Source of the DNA: JAFAGX01 sp035623335
Lineage (GTDB): Bacteria > Acidobacteriota > Terriglobia > Terriglobales > Acidobacteriaceae
Direction of reading: 5' to 3'
Length of the DNA: 64,000 nt
NCBI GenBank assembly: GCA_035623335.1
Contig: DASPTQ010000283.1
Location: 66,668-130,667, forward strand
Within the stretch, counting starts at the first letter, position 1, and each line of letters begins with the position of its first letter. The translations under genes and the position numbers were made by a program. Below are positions 18,635 to 28,520 of the stretch, piece after piece. Under the pieces are notes generated by a model, which ran no database searches, was not told the DNA's origin, and was given only the letters and a program-made list of their open reading frames with translations.

Positions 18635-19477
18635 GTGTCCTTGCGCGTAGCGGAATGGATTCAGCTAGGCTTTGTTTCGCTGCTCGCGGTCGCGGCCTGG
18701 TTCCGACCGCTCGAACCCCGCCGCCGCCGGCGTGTGACGTGGCTCGGGCTGGTGGCGATGGCTGCGATTGTTGCCGCCCGACTCTCCGGACATTGGATGT
18801 CGCCAGTCGTTTCCTCGCTCGTGCGCGACTGGCTTCCTGCCGGATTGCTGCTGGTTCCCTATTGGCAGGTCGGGCAATTCTTCACCGCGCCGGATGCGAG
18901 AATGGAAGCGCGCCTGGCCGCTGTCGACCGCGCATTCTTTCGCACCCTCGGAATCGAACCTTCTCGGGTTGGGATCGGCGTTCCTCTAGCCACCTATCTT
19001 CAGCTCGCGTACTTTATGGTCTATCCTCTGATCCCGCTCGCCCTCGCCGTGCTCTACGCCACCGGCCGGCAGCGCAGCGTTGATTACTACTGGCTGGTGG
19101 TATTGCCAGCGACCTACCTGTCGTTTGCCCTTACACCCTTCGTGCGCGCGTTACCCCCGCGTCTGTTGCCCGGCTATGACACATTTCGCAGTCCCCCTAC
19201 CAGGATCGAGGCGCTCAATCGCGTTATTTTGGACCGCGCCAGCATCCAGGCCATCACCTGCCCAAGCGGCCATGTGGCGTCGGCTACCGCGGCCGCATTG
19301 GTGCTACTGCGGCTCGAACCCTGGATGGGGGCAATTTTTCTTTGCGTTGCCATCAGCATCGCCTTTGCTACCGTTGTGGGTGGTTATCACTATGCCGCCG
19401 ATGTACTATTGGCCGCGGCGATCGCTATCGTGGTCTTCGCAGTAACTTACAGCGTCGGACAGGCTTGCTGCATCTAA
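18635..19477 (+). CDS. PAP2-superfamily membrane phosphatase
   Basis: A 280-residue integral membrane protein with about six hydrophobic helices. The PAP2 signature is present as CPSGHVASATAAAL (motif 2, His) and GGYHYAADVLLA (motif 3, nucleophile-side His and Asp). It probably dephosphorylates or transfers a lipid phosphate at the outer face of the inner membrane. The start is GTG 18635 with GAGG just upstream. It lies 85 bases before a radical SAM gene on the same strand, which suggests a shared lipid-related pathway, but this is inference. Confidence 0.8.
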   Translation: MSLRVAEWIQLGFVSLLAVAAWFRPLEPRRRRRVTWLGLVAMAAIVAARLSGHWMSPVVSSLVRDWLPAGLLLVPYWQVGQFFTAPDARMEARLAAVDRAFFRTLGIEPSRVGIGVPLATYLQLAYFMVYPLIPLALAVLYATGRQRSVDYYWLVVLPATYLSFALTPFVRALPPRLLPGYDTFRSPPTRIEALNRVILDRASIQAITCPSGHVASATAAALVLLRLEPWMGAIFLCVAISIAFATVVGGYHYAADVLLAAAIAIVVFAVTYSVGQACCI

Positions 19478-19562
19478 CCAACCATCGCTCGGAGGTTCGC
19501 ACGGTGAGTCGAACGGTGGGAAACGATACCCAGGATCTCCGCATTTCTCGGAGAACCTGGCG

Positions 19563-20708
19563 ATGAGGACGACTCAGATTGACCGCAAGATCCGCGCTTT
19601 GCGGTTTCAGCTGCGGCAGGCGCGCGTCGTCGCCAAGGCGATGAAGTCGCGCCGGCATCCCATCGTGGCGCACATCGTGCCCACTCGCCGATGCAACTTG
19701 GCGTGCACCTACTGCAACGAATACGACGACGTTTCCCAGCCCGTTCCGCTGGCCACGATGTTCGGCCGCATCGACCGCCTGGTTGAGCTTGGTACGACGG
19801 TGATCACCATCAGCGGCGGGGAGCCCTTGCTGCACCCCGAACTTGATGAAATCATTCGTCACATCCGACGTCGCGGCAGCATCGCAACGCTGATCACCAA
19901 CGGATACCTCTTGACGGCCGATCGGATACGGCGGCTGAACCGTGCCGGTCTGGACCATCTTCAGATCAGCATCGACAACTTCAAACCGGACAAGATCTCG
20001 ATGAAGAGTTTGAAGGTGCTGAACCAGAAGCTCGAATGGCTGTCCGAGCATGCCACGTTTCGGGTCAACATCAATAGCGTGATCGGCACCTCGGAGCGCC
20101 CGGAGGATGCAGCCGCGGTAGCACGCCGTGCCCGCCAATTGGGGTTCGCTACGACGGTGGGGATCGTGCACGACGGCCAGGGCCAGCTCCATCCCCTGGG
20201 CGAAGCCGAGCATCGGGCTTATCAGGAAATCATGCAGGCCAGCCGCCGGTCGTTTTCCACCTTTGCTTACTACAATCAGTTCCAGAAAAATCTGCTGCAG
20301 GGGAAAGCCAACACCTGGAGTTGCCGTGCTGGCAGCCGGTACCTGTACGTTTGCGAAAATGGACTCGTACACTACTGCTCGCAACAGCGCGGCGCTCCGG
20401 GCGTACCCTTGGAAAACTATACGGTTGAGAACTTGGAGCGCGAGTATAGCAGCGTGAAGGCGTGCGCTCCCTTCTGCACCATCTCCTGCGTGCACCAGGT
20501 CTCCATGGTGGATCAGTTCCGCGACCAACCGAAGCAGGCACTGGCGCAGTTCTTTCCCGCAAAATCAGGGCAGGAAGAAGCGTGCGATCCGCCGGCGCTC
20601 ATTCGCCTACTGACGTGGATGTTTCTGCCGCCCGACGAGAACAGGATGCGGAGGAAGCTCACGCAAGGCCTTACCCGAGCCGCATTGTGGTGTTTGAAGG
20701 TTCGATAG
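19563..20708 (+). CDS. radical SAM protein with SPASM-like C-terminus
   Basis: A 381-residue enzyme that should generate a 5'-deoxyadenosyl radical. The [4Fe-4S]-SAM site is Cys44, Cys48 and Cys51 (RRCNLACTYC), followed by the GGEPL motif (TISGGEPLLHPE). Later cysteines (CRAGSRYLYVCENGLVHYCS; CAPFCTISC) resemble an auxiliary-cluster domain. It is in the same orientation as the PAP2 gene 85 bases upstream. Substrate is unknown; it is not the HpnH type, whose CNLACAGC context differs. Confidence 0.85.
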   Translation: MRTTQIDRKIRALRFQLRQARVVAKAMKSRRHPIVAHIVPTRRCNLACTYCNEYDDVSQPVPLATMFGRIDRLVELGTTVITISGGEPLLHPELDEIIRHIRRRGSIATLITNGYLLTADRIRRLNRAGLDHLQISIDNFKPDKISMKSLKVLNQKLEWLSEHATFRVNINSVIGTSERPEDAAAVARRARQLGFATTVGIVHDGQGQLHPLGEAEHRAYQEIMQASRRSFSTFAYYNQFQKNLLQGKANTWSCRAGSRYLYVCENGLVHYCSQQRGAPGVPLENYTVENLEREYSSVKACAPFCTISCVHQVSMVDQFRDQPKQALAQFFPAKSGQEEACDPPALIRLLTWMFLPPDENRMRRKLTQGLTRAALWCLKVR

Positions 20709-20971
20709 CCAAGGCAATGAGTAAACAGTCCAGCCGGTGACGAACGAGAGCGCTTGGTGAATTCCCTTCTCCCTGGCCTCACGCCGCAGCGGGCAATGGA
20801 ACCAAAGGTCTGCGAGCGCCTCCTACCCCGTCGAGCCTCGACGACGCGACTCGTCTTTGGCAGCATCCAATGTGCGGAGTTGAACTTGTCCGAGTTCGTC
20901 GATACGTAGCTCGGCCCGGGGAACTCGCGGTAAGATCGATCGGCACGCCAAAATAAGAGGTTGGAAGTCTG

Positions 20972-22045
20972 GTGACACAGAGCCGCCTTACCCTTATCGT
21001 CCTGAGCGCCATGCTGGTAGCGACCCTGGCGATCGCGATCGCGATTTTCTGGATATTCCTTAAGCCCGCAGCCTTTGCCGCGATCTTGGGTATAGGCCTA
21101 TTCCCCCTGCATAGCAGGATGCAGCGATGGGTGCGGAGCCAAGGGATGGCAGCGCTGTTGTCCACCATCACCGTCGTACTTCTCTTTGTGCTGCCCGCCG
21201 GATTTATGGCCGTAGCGGTAAGTTCCGAGATGGCGTCGGCAGGACGATACCTGGCGGAGAAGAGTCAGCAGGCGGGAGGTATCCAGCAACTCGCATCCCA
21301 CGCGATACGACCACCGATGGACTGGCTGGAGCGCCGCATCGATCTCGATAAATTCGGCATTCGCGATTGGCTCGAATCGGTGCCTGGCGAGGTCGGCCGC
21401 GCGCTGGTCGCCGCCGGCACCTTCTTGGTGAGTAGAGCAGCCGGATTTGCCGGGCAAACCGTGGTTACATTTTTCGTTCTCTTCTTTCTATTTCGCGACG
21501 GACCCGCTCTGATAAATCGGATTTCGTCGCTGATGCCCCTCCGCGCTGCCCTGATCGAACGACTTTTTGCGAGGGTGCGCGACGGGATCGTAGCGAACCT
21601 GTACGGGATTGTTGGGGTTGGCATCGTCCAAGGATTCTTAACCGGCCTCGCCCTATGGGTATTGGGCGGGCCTTCGCCGATGCTGCTGGGCGCCCTCGCC
21701 GGCCTCTCCTCCTTGATCCCGATCGTGGGAACCTCTTTGGTGTGGCTGCCGGCGGCCCTGTACCTGATGGCGGTCCAAGTCTGGAAGGGTATTGCGCTCC
21801 TGCTTTGGGGCGCTCTCATCGTGGGGAGCTCCGATCACCTGGTGCGACCTCTGATCGTGCAGGGCCGACTCGAAATCCACCCCCTGCTTCTGCTGTTTGC
21901 CATGCTCGGAGGGGTGAAAGTCTTTGGGCTCCTCGGGATTTTCCTTGGCCCGATTGTGCTCTCCCTGGCGGGTGCGCTCTTTGCCATGATTCGCGAGGAA
22001 GGTCAACGTGCGCACGCCCAATCCCTGGTTCCCAATTCCTCGTAA
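20972..22045 (+). CDS. AI-2E family (PerM-like) transporter
   Basis: A 357-residue membrane protein with about eight hydrophobic helices and the family signature in its C-terminal half (LLGALAGLSSLIPIVGTSLV; LLLLFAMLGGVKVFGLLGIF, LGPI). Members export small molecules or act as sodium/proton antiporters; the substrate cannot be told from sequence. The TTG/GTG-rich start region makes the exact N-terminus uncertain (GTG at 20972). It is a single gene converging on the VWFA protein. Confidence 0.87.
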   Translation: MTQSRLTLIVLSAMLVATLAIAIAIFWIFLKPAAFAAILGIGLFPLHSRMQRWVRSQGMAALLSTITVVLLFVLPAGFMAVAVSSEMASAGRYLAEKSQQAGGIQQLASHAIRPPMDWLERRIDLDKFGIRDWLESVPGEVGRALVAAGTFLVSRAAGFAGQTVVTFFVLFFLFRDGPALINRISSLMPLRAALIERLFARVRDGIVANLYGIVGVGIVQGFLTGLALWVLGGPSPMLLGALAGLSSLIPIVGTSLVWLPAALYLMAVQVWKGIALLLWGALIVGSSDHLVRPLIVQGRLEIHPLLLLFAMLGGVKVFGLLGIFLGPIVLSLAGALFAMIREEGQRAHAQSLVPNSS

Positions 22046-22218
22046 TTCGGCGCGCTGCTCGGTCTCCTGTCCGCCACAGGCCGACAAGCATTGTTCTAGC
22101 GGTTCCCCATAGTTGGCGCTCCAGCCGTCGGCCAGGTGCTGCCCTTGACGCTCCGGGAAGCCTCGATGGTCAAAAACGATCGGTTAGATTTGCCGAGTTC
22201 CCTTCGGGGTGTCTGATG

Positions 22219-23400
22219 TCATTGGTCGCTGTAGTATCCGTCCCGCGCCTGGACGGTCAGGTCTTTTCGTTTTACCTCGACCTGGATCTTGTGATAGCTG
22301 GAGGCGCTCGTGCCCGTCCTGTCGGGCGTATACCCAAGGTTGTACTGATTGCGCAGCTCGCTGGCGATTTGGGAGTAGATCTGATCGATCGGTTGCTTTT
22401 TCGAAACCTCGAACATGCGCCCGCCGGTTTCTGAGGACATGCGTTCGAGGACTGGTTTCCCGTCGTGATGACCACCGTATGGGCCACCACGCCCGCCCCC
22501 AGGCCAACCCCCACCGGGAAGACCGATGCCGGACCGGTTGAAACCGCCACTGTGTCCGTAAGCCTCGTCATCCTTAAAGAGGATCGAGTATACGACGGTG
22601 TTGGCGCGCTGGGCGGACTCGATAGCCGAGTCGAGACTCTCCTTGCTGCCGGTGTCGACACCGTCGGTGAGAAGGACGAGCGCCTTGCGGCCTTCCTGCT
22701 TCTGCATCAGCTCGTTCGAAGCGAGATAGACCGCGTCGTAGAGCATGGTGCCACCGCCGTGATGACCGCCGTGGCGGCCGGGGCCACCTGCGCCGCCAGG
22801 CCAGTTGCCACCGCCGCCACCGCCCCCTCCTCCGCGTGTGGGAGTGTATTGCGGAGTTTGGAGGAGTCCCAACGCCTGTTCCAACTTCTGGTGAGAAGAG
22901 GTTAGGTCCTGCAACAACTCGACCTCACGATCGAAATGAATGATGAAAGCCTGGTCGCGATCTTCGCGAACCATCTGATCCAGAAAGCTGTGGCTTGCAC
23001 CGCGCTCCTGATCGAGGACACGACGTTGGCTCAGGCTGGTGTCAACGAGGAGGCCGAGAGTCAGGGGAAGATCAGTCTCACGGGTGAAGTAGTGGATCGA
23101 TTGCGGGCGGCCATCTTCTGTGAGGATGAAGTCCTCTTTGTTGAGATCGCTGACCACTTTGCCGCTTTTATCGCGGACGGTGGCGAGCACATTGACGACT
23201 TTGACCTTGACCGCGATGGTGGTCATGGGGTCGGAGGGTTCAGCGGCAGGGACGGGCTTCTTGAGCGTTGGGGCATCTTGCGCGGCGGCGAAGCATACCA
23301 AGGCAAGAGCGATCAAGTAGAGTTGGGATTGGACCTGGCGTATAGCCACTGATTTGTTGGCGCCTGCGGCGGTGCGGTTCGCCGGGTGGCGACAACACAC
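22219..23400 (-). CDS. VWFA-related acidobacterial domain protein
   Basis: A secreted or membrane-tethered 393-residue protein of the family described in acidobacteria as VWFA-related. It has a signal segment (LYLIALALVCFAAAQ), an N-terminal beta domain (VKVVNVLATVRDKSGKVVSD, LNKEDF), and a VWA domain with MIDAS residues in LLVDTSLS and LTDGVDTG. Two Gly/His-rich insertions (GGGGGGGGGNWPGG; GGHHGGG) are low-complexity loops and the second is Gly/Trp-rich. A GTG at 23349 (VAIRQVQ) is a better start than 23400 because the signal peptide then sits at the N-terminus. It probably binds a protein partner through a metal; function is unknown. Confidence 0.9.
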   Translation of the reverse strand: MCCRHPANRTAAGANKSVAIRQVQSQLYLIALALVCFAAAQDAPTLKKPVPAAEPSDPMTTIAVKVKVVNVLATVRDKSGKVVSDLNKEDFILTEDGRPQSIHYFTRETDLPLTLGLLVDTSLSQRRVLDQERGASHSFLDQMVREDRDQAFIIHFDREVELLQDLTSSHQKLEQALGLLQTPQYTPTRGGGGGGGGGNWPGGAGGPGRHGGHHGGGTMLYDAVYLASNELMQKQEGRKALVLLTDGVDTGSKESLDSAIESAQRANTVVYSILFKDDEAYGHSGGFNRSGIGLPGGGWPGGGRGGPYGGHHDGKPVLERMSSETGGRMFEVSKKQPIDQIYSQIASELRNQYNLGYTPDRTGTSASSYHKIQVEVKRKDLTVQARDGYYSDQ

Positions 23401-23663
23401 TCCGGGTGCTTACCCTGAAAATTTGAAAACGAAGGAATTCTTCCCACGATAGGAACACAACCACGGCAGATTAGTTGTCAGGCCTCACGTAAAGGTTTGT
23501 AAAGCCGCGTTCTCGATCTGTCTGGTCGTCTTCCTATGCGTCTCCGAAGTGCCGCGCTGGAAGTGGCAATTGAGCGAGCCCAGAAATAATGGTGCTCATC
23601 GGGAGGTTCCCACTCCAGGGGGGTGTGTGTATCTAGGGTCGATCTTCTGTGGCTGGTATAAGA

Positions 23664-23960
23664 TGGTCGCGATGTCCTCTCCAGAAAGCGAATTCGACAC
23701 TGCTGAGATCAGCTTCTTATCGACTCGATCCCAGCGTTGATCCACAGCTCTTTACCCGACGGGTACCTTGATTACTTCAATCAACGCTGGCTGGAATATG
23801 TTGGCGTCCCTATGGATCACCTCGAGGGGTGGAAATGGACGGCCTCAATTCATCCCGACGACGTCGCGGGGATTGTTGACAAATGGCGTGCCTGCCTGGC
23901 GAGCGGTGAAATCTTCGAGCCCGCGTACGACGGGCGGATGGGGAATACCGCTGGATGGGA
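23664..23960 (+). pseudogene. decayed PAS-domain sensor gene
   Basis: The text reads as a PAS domain: MVAMSSPESEFDTAEI, then in the next frame LLIDSIPALIHSSLPDGYLD through LEGWKWTASIHPDDVAGIVD, then, after a second frame change near 23919, RVRRADGEYRWM. Two frameshifts and loss of everything after the PAC motif make it non-functional. The 3' break coincides with the end of the convergent penicillin acylase gene (stop at 23961). A TATAAG box just precedes the original ATG. Confidence 0.75.
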
Positions 23961-26312
23961 TCACTGCGGCGCGAGCACCAACCGATCTTCCGCATTCGCC
24001 TCCACCGCCTTACGCGAATAGACCAGCGGAAAATACTCGCCTTTGTCCCACAGCGGAAGCAAATCAGAGTAATGCTGTGATCCGGGCTGTCCGCTTTGTC
24101 CTGGAGTATTCACCGCCAACGAACGGTCCCAATCGGCCGTGTCCAGGATTTCTCGATAGCTCGCCCCATCCTCCTGCTCGAACTTCTCGCCCGCCGATGT
24201 GGCATTCACGGTGTAGCCGTCGCCCGGACGTGACAGCGGCCCCAAGTCCAGCAAGATCGCGGCCCCAGACAAACGGTCTAGCGGGTGCCGGAAGCGAATC
24301 GTATGCAGCCTACCCCATGACCACCTCTGGGGATCGGGACCTACCAACTGCTCCGTCTGTTTCCATGCAGAATCGAGCGTTTGCTGCAATACCTGGTTTC
24401 TGCCCGCGACCGCATCGGCCCCGAAAACCTGGGGCGACGCCTCCGAGAGCTCCGGGAGTACGTCCTGTAAGGACCAATCGTCCTCAACCGCTGCAATCCC
24501 TTCTTTCCCGGAGACGACCTTGCGCAGCTCCTTCAGCCATACCTCATAAAGCGCGGCAGGTCCGGATTCCCTGCTCAGCGTTGCATCCCATGCGAGTATC
24601 ATTTGCGTCGCAGCGGTTGGGTTCGGCGACGCCTCTTTTAACAGGTTCACGAGCTCACGCGCCGGCAATGACACAACATCAGTCTGGAGCTTCTCTACAT
24701 CGCCCACAGTTATCTTCCTCGGACTGTCACGAATACTAGAGAGCACCTCCTCGATACGATGCACCCTATAGGGAGGAACCCATTCGAAGCCCACGTTATA
24801 CGGATACTTCTCAGGGATCATCTTCTGATTCGCTGTTACGACAAACCCGGCCGGCGGATTGAAACTATGGGGAAGTTCCGAGTTCGGCACAAATCCTGAC
24901 CACTCATAGTCCGCCGCGCCCGGGACCGGTAGCAGTCCGGTCCAAGTCTTTCGCAGCGGCGCCAACCCCGTGGAGTGCTCCCCGATGTTGCCCTCGATAT
25001 CCGCATACACCATGTTCTCCGATGGCACCTTCCAGCGCTTCATGGCTTCCTCGAATTCGTTCCAGTTCGTCGCCCTGCCGACGGCAATGGATCCTAGGTA
25101 GCCCGCTGTGCCGGGCTCGGCTCCAACCCACCTCAGTGCCAGCGCCCGCTTTCCATCCTCCCAAAGGACCGGGCCATGGCGGGTAAATTTCAAGTCGACG
25201 TCGACCGGCGGCCTCCCTTTGACTGCGATGCTTTCGAGCGTAACCTGCATGTGCGCCCATCCACTCGCCGCCTTGTACTGGAGCGGATCTCGCGCATTCA
25301 GATCCTCGAGATACAGATCCTGCTGATCGAGGCCGAAAATCGTGAATCCCCACGCAATCTGCTGGTTGTGGCCCACAGCAATTCCTGGCAAGCCCGGCTC
25401 GCCCGCGCCGATCACATCCCAACCTGGTGCTACTAGATGGACGATGTAGCGCAGCGAGGGCAACGCCATCACCCGATGAGGATCATTGGCCAAAATCGGC
25501 TTGCCCGTGGAGGTGAGTTTTCCCGAGATCGTCCAGTTATTGCTACCTTGCGCGGCGTCCGGTGGAAACTCGATCCTCACATCACTTCCGACGAGGTGCT
25601 TGAGAAGTGACGGATTAAGTCCGCCGAAGTCCACGCCGGGTGCGGGATCGAGCTCGACCTTCGGATCAAGGCTTAGAACGGTGCTGGCCTTCTGCACGCC
25701 TAACTTCGTAACCAGCTCGGCATGGCGAAGCTCGCTGAACGCATTTCCAGTCATCGAAAATGCCGCCATTCGATTGAGACAATCCTCCGGCTTCCAGGGC
25801 TCCGGCTCAAAGCCGGCCAACTGAAACTCGATCGGCAAGCCGGGGCCGCCTTTCGCGGTCAACGAGCGTATCTCGGCGTTGATCCCGTCGGTAAAAGCTC
25901 GCAGGATTGCCTCAGTATCCGGAGAGTAGCTCTCATACTCGGCCTTCATGTCGCCCCGATAACGAAGTAGCCTTGCCTTGACGTCGCGCTGCACCGCCGA
26001 TGGTCCGAGCACCTCGGCCAGACGGCCCTGTCCAGCGCGCTTCCACATCTCCATCTGGAAGAGCCGGTCTTGTGCCACGACAAAGCCCTGCGCAAAGAAG
26101 AGATCGTGCTGGTTCTTCGCGTAAATGTGGGCAACGCCCCAGTGATCTCGCAGGACATTGACTGGCTCCTTCAACCCAGGCACGACGAGATTGCCGTCCA
26201 TCGGCGAGAGCACGTCGCGCGCCCTGGCCGCGAGTGAGTTGGCCACCTGTTGCGCCGGGGACACGGCTACAACTAAGAAACCGAGCAGGAAAACACCGAT
26301 TCGTCTAAGCAT
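23961..26312 (-). CDS. penicillin acylase-family hydrolase (Ntn, secreted)
   Basis: A 783-residue precursor that should cut itself into alpha and beta chains. The catalytic N-terminal serine of the beta chain is in AAQGSNNWTISG, with the expected asparagines and ANDPH motif after it. A signal peptide (RRIGVFLLGFLVVAVSPAQQ) directs it to the periplasm. Family members hydrolyse beta-lactam amides or acyl-homoserine lactones; the substrate is open. The ATG at 26312 is chosen over 26351 because the signal peptide then starts properly and a TACAAT box lies nine bases upstream. Confidence 0.92.
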   Translation of the reverse strand: MLRRIGVFLLGFLVVAVSPAQQVANSLAARARDVLSPMDGNLVVPGLKEPVNVLRDHWGVAHIYAKNQHDLFFAQGFVVAQDRLFQMEMWKRAGQGRLAEVLGPSAVQRDVKARLLRYRGDMKAEYESYSPDTEAILRAFTDGINAEIRSLTAKGGPGLPIEFQLAGFEPEPWKPEDCLNRMAAFSMTGNAFSELRHAELVTKLGVQKASTVLSLDPKVELDPAPGVDFGGLNPSLLKHLVGSDVRIEFPPDAAQGSNNWTISGKLTSTGKPILANDPHRVMALPSLRYIVHLVAPGWDVIGAGEPGLPGIAVGHNQQIAWGFTIFGLDQQDLYLEDLNARDPLQYKAASGWAHMQVTLESIAVKGRPPVDVDLKFTRHGPVLWEDGKRALALRWVGAEPGTAGYLGSIAVGRATNWNEFEEAMKRWKVPSENMVYADIEGNIGEHSTGLAPLRKTWTGLLPVPGAADYEWSGFVPNSELPHSFNPPAGFVVTANQKMIPEKYPYNVGFEWVPPYRVHRIEEVLSSIRDSPRKITVGDVEKLQTDVVSLPARELVNLLKEASPNPTAATQMILAWDATLSRESGPAALYEVWLKELRKVVSGKEGIAAVEDDWSLQDVLPELSEASPQVFGADAVAGRNQVLQQTLDSAWKQTEQLVGPDPQRWSWGRLHTIRFRHPLDRLSGAAILLDLGPLSRPGDGYTVNATSAGEKFEQEDGASYREILDTADWDRSLAVNTPGQSGQPGSQHYSDLLPLWDKGEYFPLVYSRKAVEANAEDRLVLAPQ

Positions 26313-26321
26313 AAGCACCGC

Positions 26322-26327
26322 ATTGTA
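26322..26327 (-). promoter_or_regulatory. -10 box of the penicillin acylase gene
   Basis: TACAAT on the minus strand ends nine bases before the ATG at 26312, another near-leaderless arrangement. Confidence 0.45.
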
Positions 26328-26463
26328 GTGCAGTGCCGGAACCTTGCACACCCACCCGAACTAAACTCGCTAACCAACCGCAATCAGCTCCAGCATAGAT
26401 TCCTTGTTGAGAGACCTGAAGAGCACCCACCACGGCTCACTCCGGTGTTAGCCTTATGGCTCC

Positions 26464-27206
26464 ATGGACCACCACACACTCGCGGCTATCAGCATTACTG
26501 GCTCATGCCTCGATGTGTTGGGTAGTGTCTACCTTGCCTACGACTTGCTGGGTGGACAGCATGGCCCCCTGCGCCTGATTACCCGCGGGGTCGCGTACTC
26601 GGTTGTCTTTGGCATCGGGTACGGCTTCGGCTTAGGTCTATGGTTCGGAGTTGCCTCGGGATTTACGACCGGCATCACCCTGGCCATCGAATTCAATCGG
26701 GCAGCGCGTGGGCTCGATCATTATTCGCTGCCCTGGGAAGGGTTGTTTTCGGCGATCCGCGGATTCGGTTTAGTGCAGGACTGTACAGGATGGTGGGGAT
26801 TCGATTCGCCATCGCATTTGGCCTTCTCATTACGATTGGCCAAACCTTTGCTTACTCTCGCGGAATGCGGCCTGCCATCGATTATGTAGCGGCTCGCCGT
26901 CCCTGGATTACCCGTCGCCAGTTCTGGGGAACGGTGGTCCGCTCGCTCGGATACATCGCCAGCGCCCTCATCTGCAGCACTTTCATTCATCACGTGGATC
27001 ATGCATGGGGGTTTGCGATTCGCCTAGGCCTGGTCACCGGAATCGTGACAGGAGTAGGGGTGACCGTTAACCCCTACATCGAATACTATGCCAACAATCT
27101 TCCCGAACGACGCCTCGGCGTGTTCGGGATTGGCCTCATCCTGTGCGGTTTTGCACTGCAATCCCTTCAGTATTGGCTGGCGCTGTTTGATGTCCACCTG
27201 GCCTAG
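26464..27206 (+). pseudogene. frameshifted multi-pass membrane protein
   Basis: Two overlapping frames together encode one protein of about 247 residues. The first (from ATG 26464) gives SVYLAYDLLGGQHGPLRLIT and several hydrophobic helices up to LFSAIRGFG; the second, reached by a -1 change near 26765-26795, continues LYRMVGIRFAIAFGLLITIG to the stop at 27206. Hydrophobic segments continue smoothly across the junction, so a single-base deletion (or base error) is more likely than two genes. I see no slippery heptamer. No family is recognised. Confidence 0.6.
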
Positions 27207-27383
27207 AAAAGCCTAAGATCTCTCCATCGGGATGGGTGGACTTCCAGGAATCCGTACCCGCCCGATACCGCGATGGGCGAGCCAAACGCAACGAGGCGGG
27301 CGCTGACGAGCATTGGCAATTTGTGCCCCATCAGCGTAGCATCGGACAATCATCCGACGGTCTCTGCCGTCAGGAGCGCCGCT

Positions 27384-27899
27384 ATGGTCCTAGGTATGAG
27401 TTTGCAAACTTTCACTCTGATTCACGTGCTGATCAGTGTCGCCGGAATTGCCTCAGGGCTTGTTGTGCTATATGGCTTTCTCACCAATCAACGCCTCGAC
27501 AGGTGGACGGCGGTATTTGTAACGACGACGGTATTGACCAGCTTGACGGGTTTTCTGTTTCCGTTTATGGGAGTAACCCCCGCCATCAAACTCGGAATCA
27601 TCTCCCTGGTGGTGCTGGCGATTGCGATTGCGGCACGTTACCCCTTGCACCTCGTATGGCGGAAAACCTACGTGATTGCGGCGTGCACGGCCTTGTACTT
27701 CAACGTGTTCGTTCTGGTAGTGCAATCGTTTGAAAAAGTGCCTGGGTTGAGAGCGATTGCGCCAACACAAAAGGAACCACCATTCGCGATTACCCAACTC
27801 GCGGTATTGGTGCTTTTCGTGGTCCTGACAACGTTGGCGGTAAGGAAATTCCAGATGGAGCCGATGACGACGGCTAGGTCGGGTGTCAAGGCGGCCTAA
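27384..27899 (+). CDS. four-helix membrane protein of unknown function
   Basis: A 171-residue protein with four hydrophobic helices (TFTLIHVLISVAGIASGLVV; TAVFVTTTVLTSLTGFLFPF; LGIISLVVLAIAIAARY; TQLAVLVLFVVLTTLAV). The start ATG 27384 has GGAG eight bases upstream. The longer frame from 27273 is not used because the added residues lack hydrophobic or family character. It resembles small DoxX/DUF2306-like membrane proteins in size, but no motif is decisive. Confidence 0.7.
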   Translation: MVLGMSLQTFTLIHVLISVAGIASGLVVLYGFLTNQRLDRWTAVFVTTTVLTSLTGFLFPFMGVTPAIKLGIISLVVLAIAIAARYPLHLVWRKTYVIAACTALYFNVFVLVVQSFEKVPGLRAIAPTQKEPPFAITQLAVLVLFVVLTTLAVRKFQMEPMTTARSGVKAA

Positions 27900-28006
27900 A
27901 GGTTCCGGCAGTTCGACGAGCCTTGGTATGGGACACCATCCAGAGAGGTTAGGTGCACTCTTCCCGTCTGTTTGGTTAGAATGTCGTCCGTACGAAAGGA
28001 AACACT

Positions 28007-28513
28007 ATGGCAAAAAAGAAAATTGATCCACTGAATAAGAAACAGTACGGCGCCGTGTCCGCCATGCTCACGGTCTCTGATATTCCTGCTGCCGTGAACT
28101 TTTACCAAAAAGCCTTGGGGTTCTCGAAACGGGGCATCATGAACGGTCCGGATGGGAAACCCATCCATGCCGAGCTCACGCTGCGCGGGACAACGCTCAT
28201 GCTCGGACCTGAGATTGCGGCGATGGGAAAGCGCACGGCGAAAAACGTCGGTGCTTCACCAGCAGGACTCTACCTTTACGTAGAGAATGTCGATAAGGTT
28301 GTCGAAAAAGCGACCAAACTCGGTGCCACCAACCAAGGCGCGGTAATGGATATGTTTTGGGGCGATCGCTGCGGCAACATCGTCGATCCGGATGGCTATA
28401 GCTGGACCATCGGCACTCACAAGGCTGAGCCAACCGCAAAAGAGATGAAGCAACAGATGCTCGAGATGATGAAGCAACAACCACAGCCATCAGAGACGAT
28501 GGCGGCTGACTGA
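28007..28513 (+). CDS. VOC-superfamily protein (PhnB/glyoxalase-like)
   Basis: A 168-residue cytoplasmic protein with the paired beta-alpha-beta-beta-beta units of the vicinal oxygen chelate fold: VSAMLTVSDIPAAVNFYQKA opens module one and AGLYLYVENVDKVVEKATKL module two, ending DMFWGDRCGNIVDPDGYSW. The PhnB-like class is favoured by the WGDR and DPDGY motifs. A Lys/Met/Gln-rich tail follows. A ribosome site (GAAAGGA) is well placed. Its reaction is not determinable. The gene converges on dinB with only seven bases between. Confidence 0.88.
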   Translation: MAKKKIDPLNKKQYGAVSAMLTVSDIPAAVNFYQKALGFSKRGIMNGPDGKPIHAELTLRGTTLMLGPEIAAMGKRTAKNVGASPAGLYLYVENVDKVVEKATKLGATNQGAVMDMFWGDRCGNIVDPDGYSWTIGTHKAEPTAKEMKQQMLEMMKQQPQPSETMAAD

Positions 28514-28520
28514 TCCATCT

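Noticed and set aside
19425..20528. 367-residue minus-strand ORF opposite the radical SAM gene
   Set aside because: Antisense shadow in high-GC sequence; the plus frame has clear catalytic motifs.
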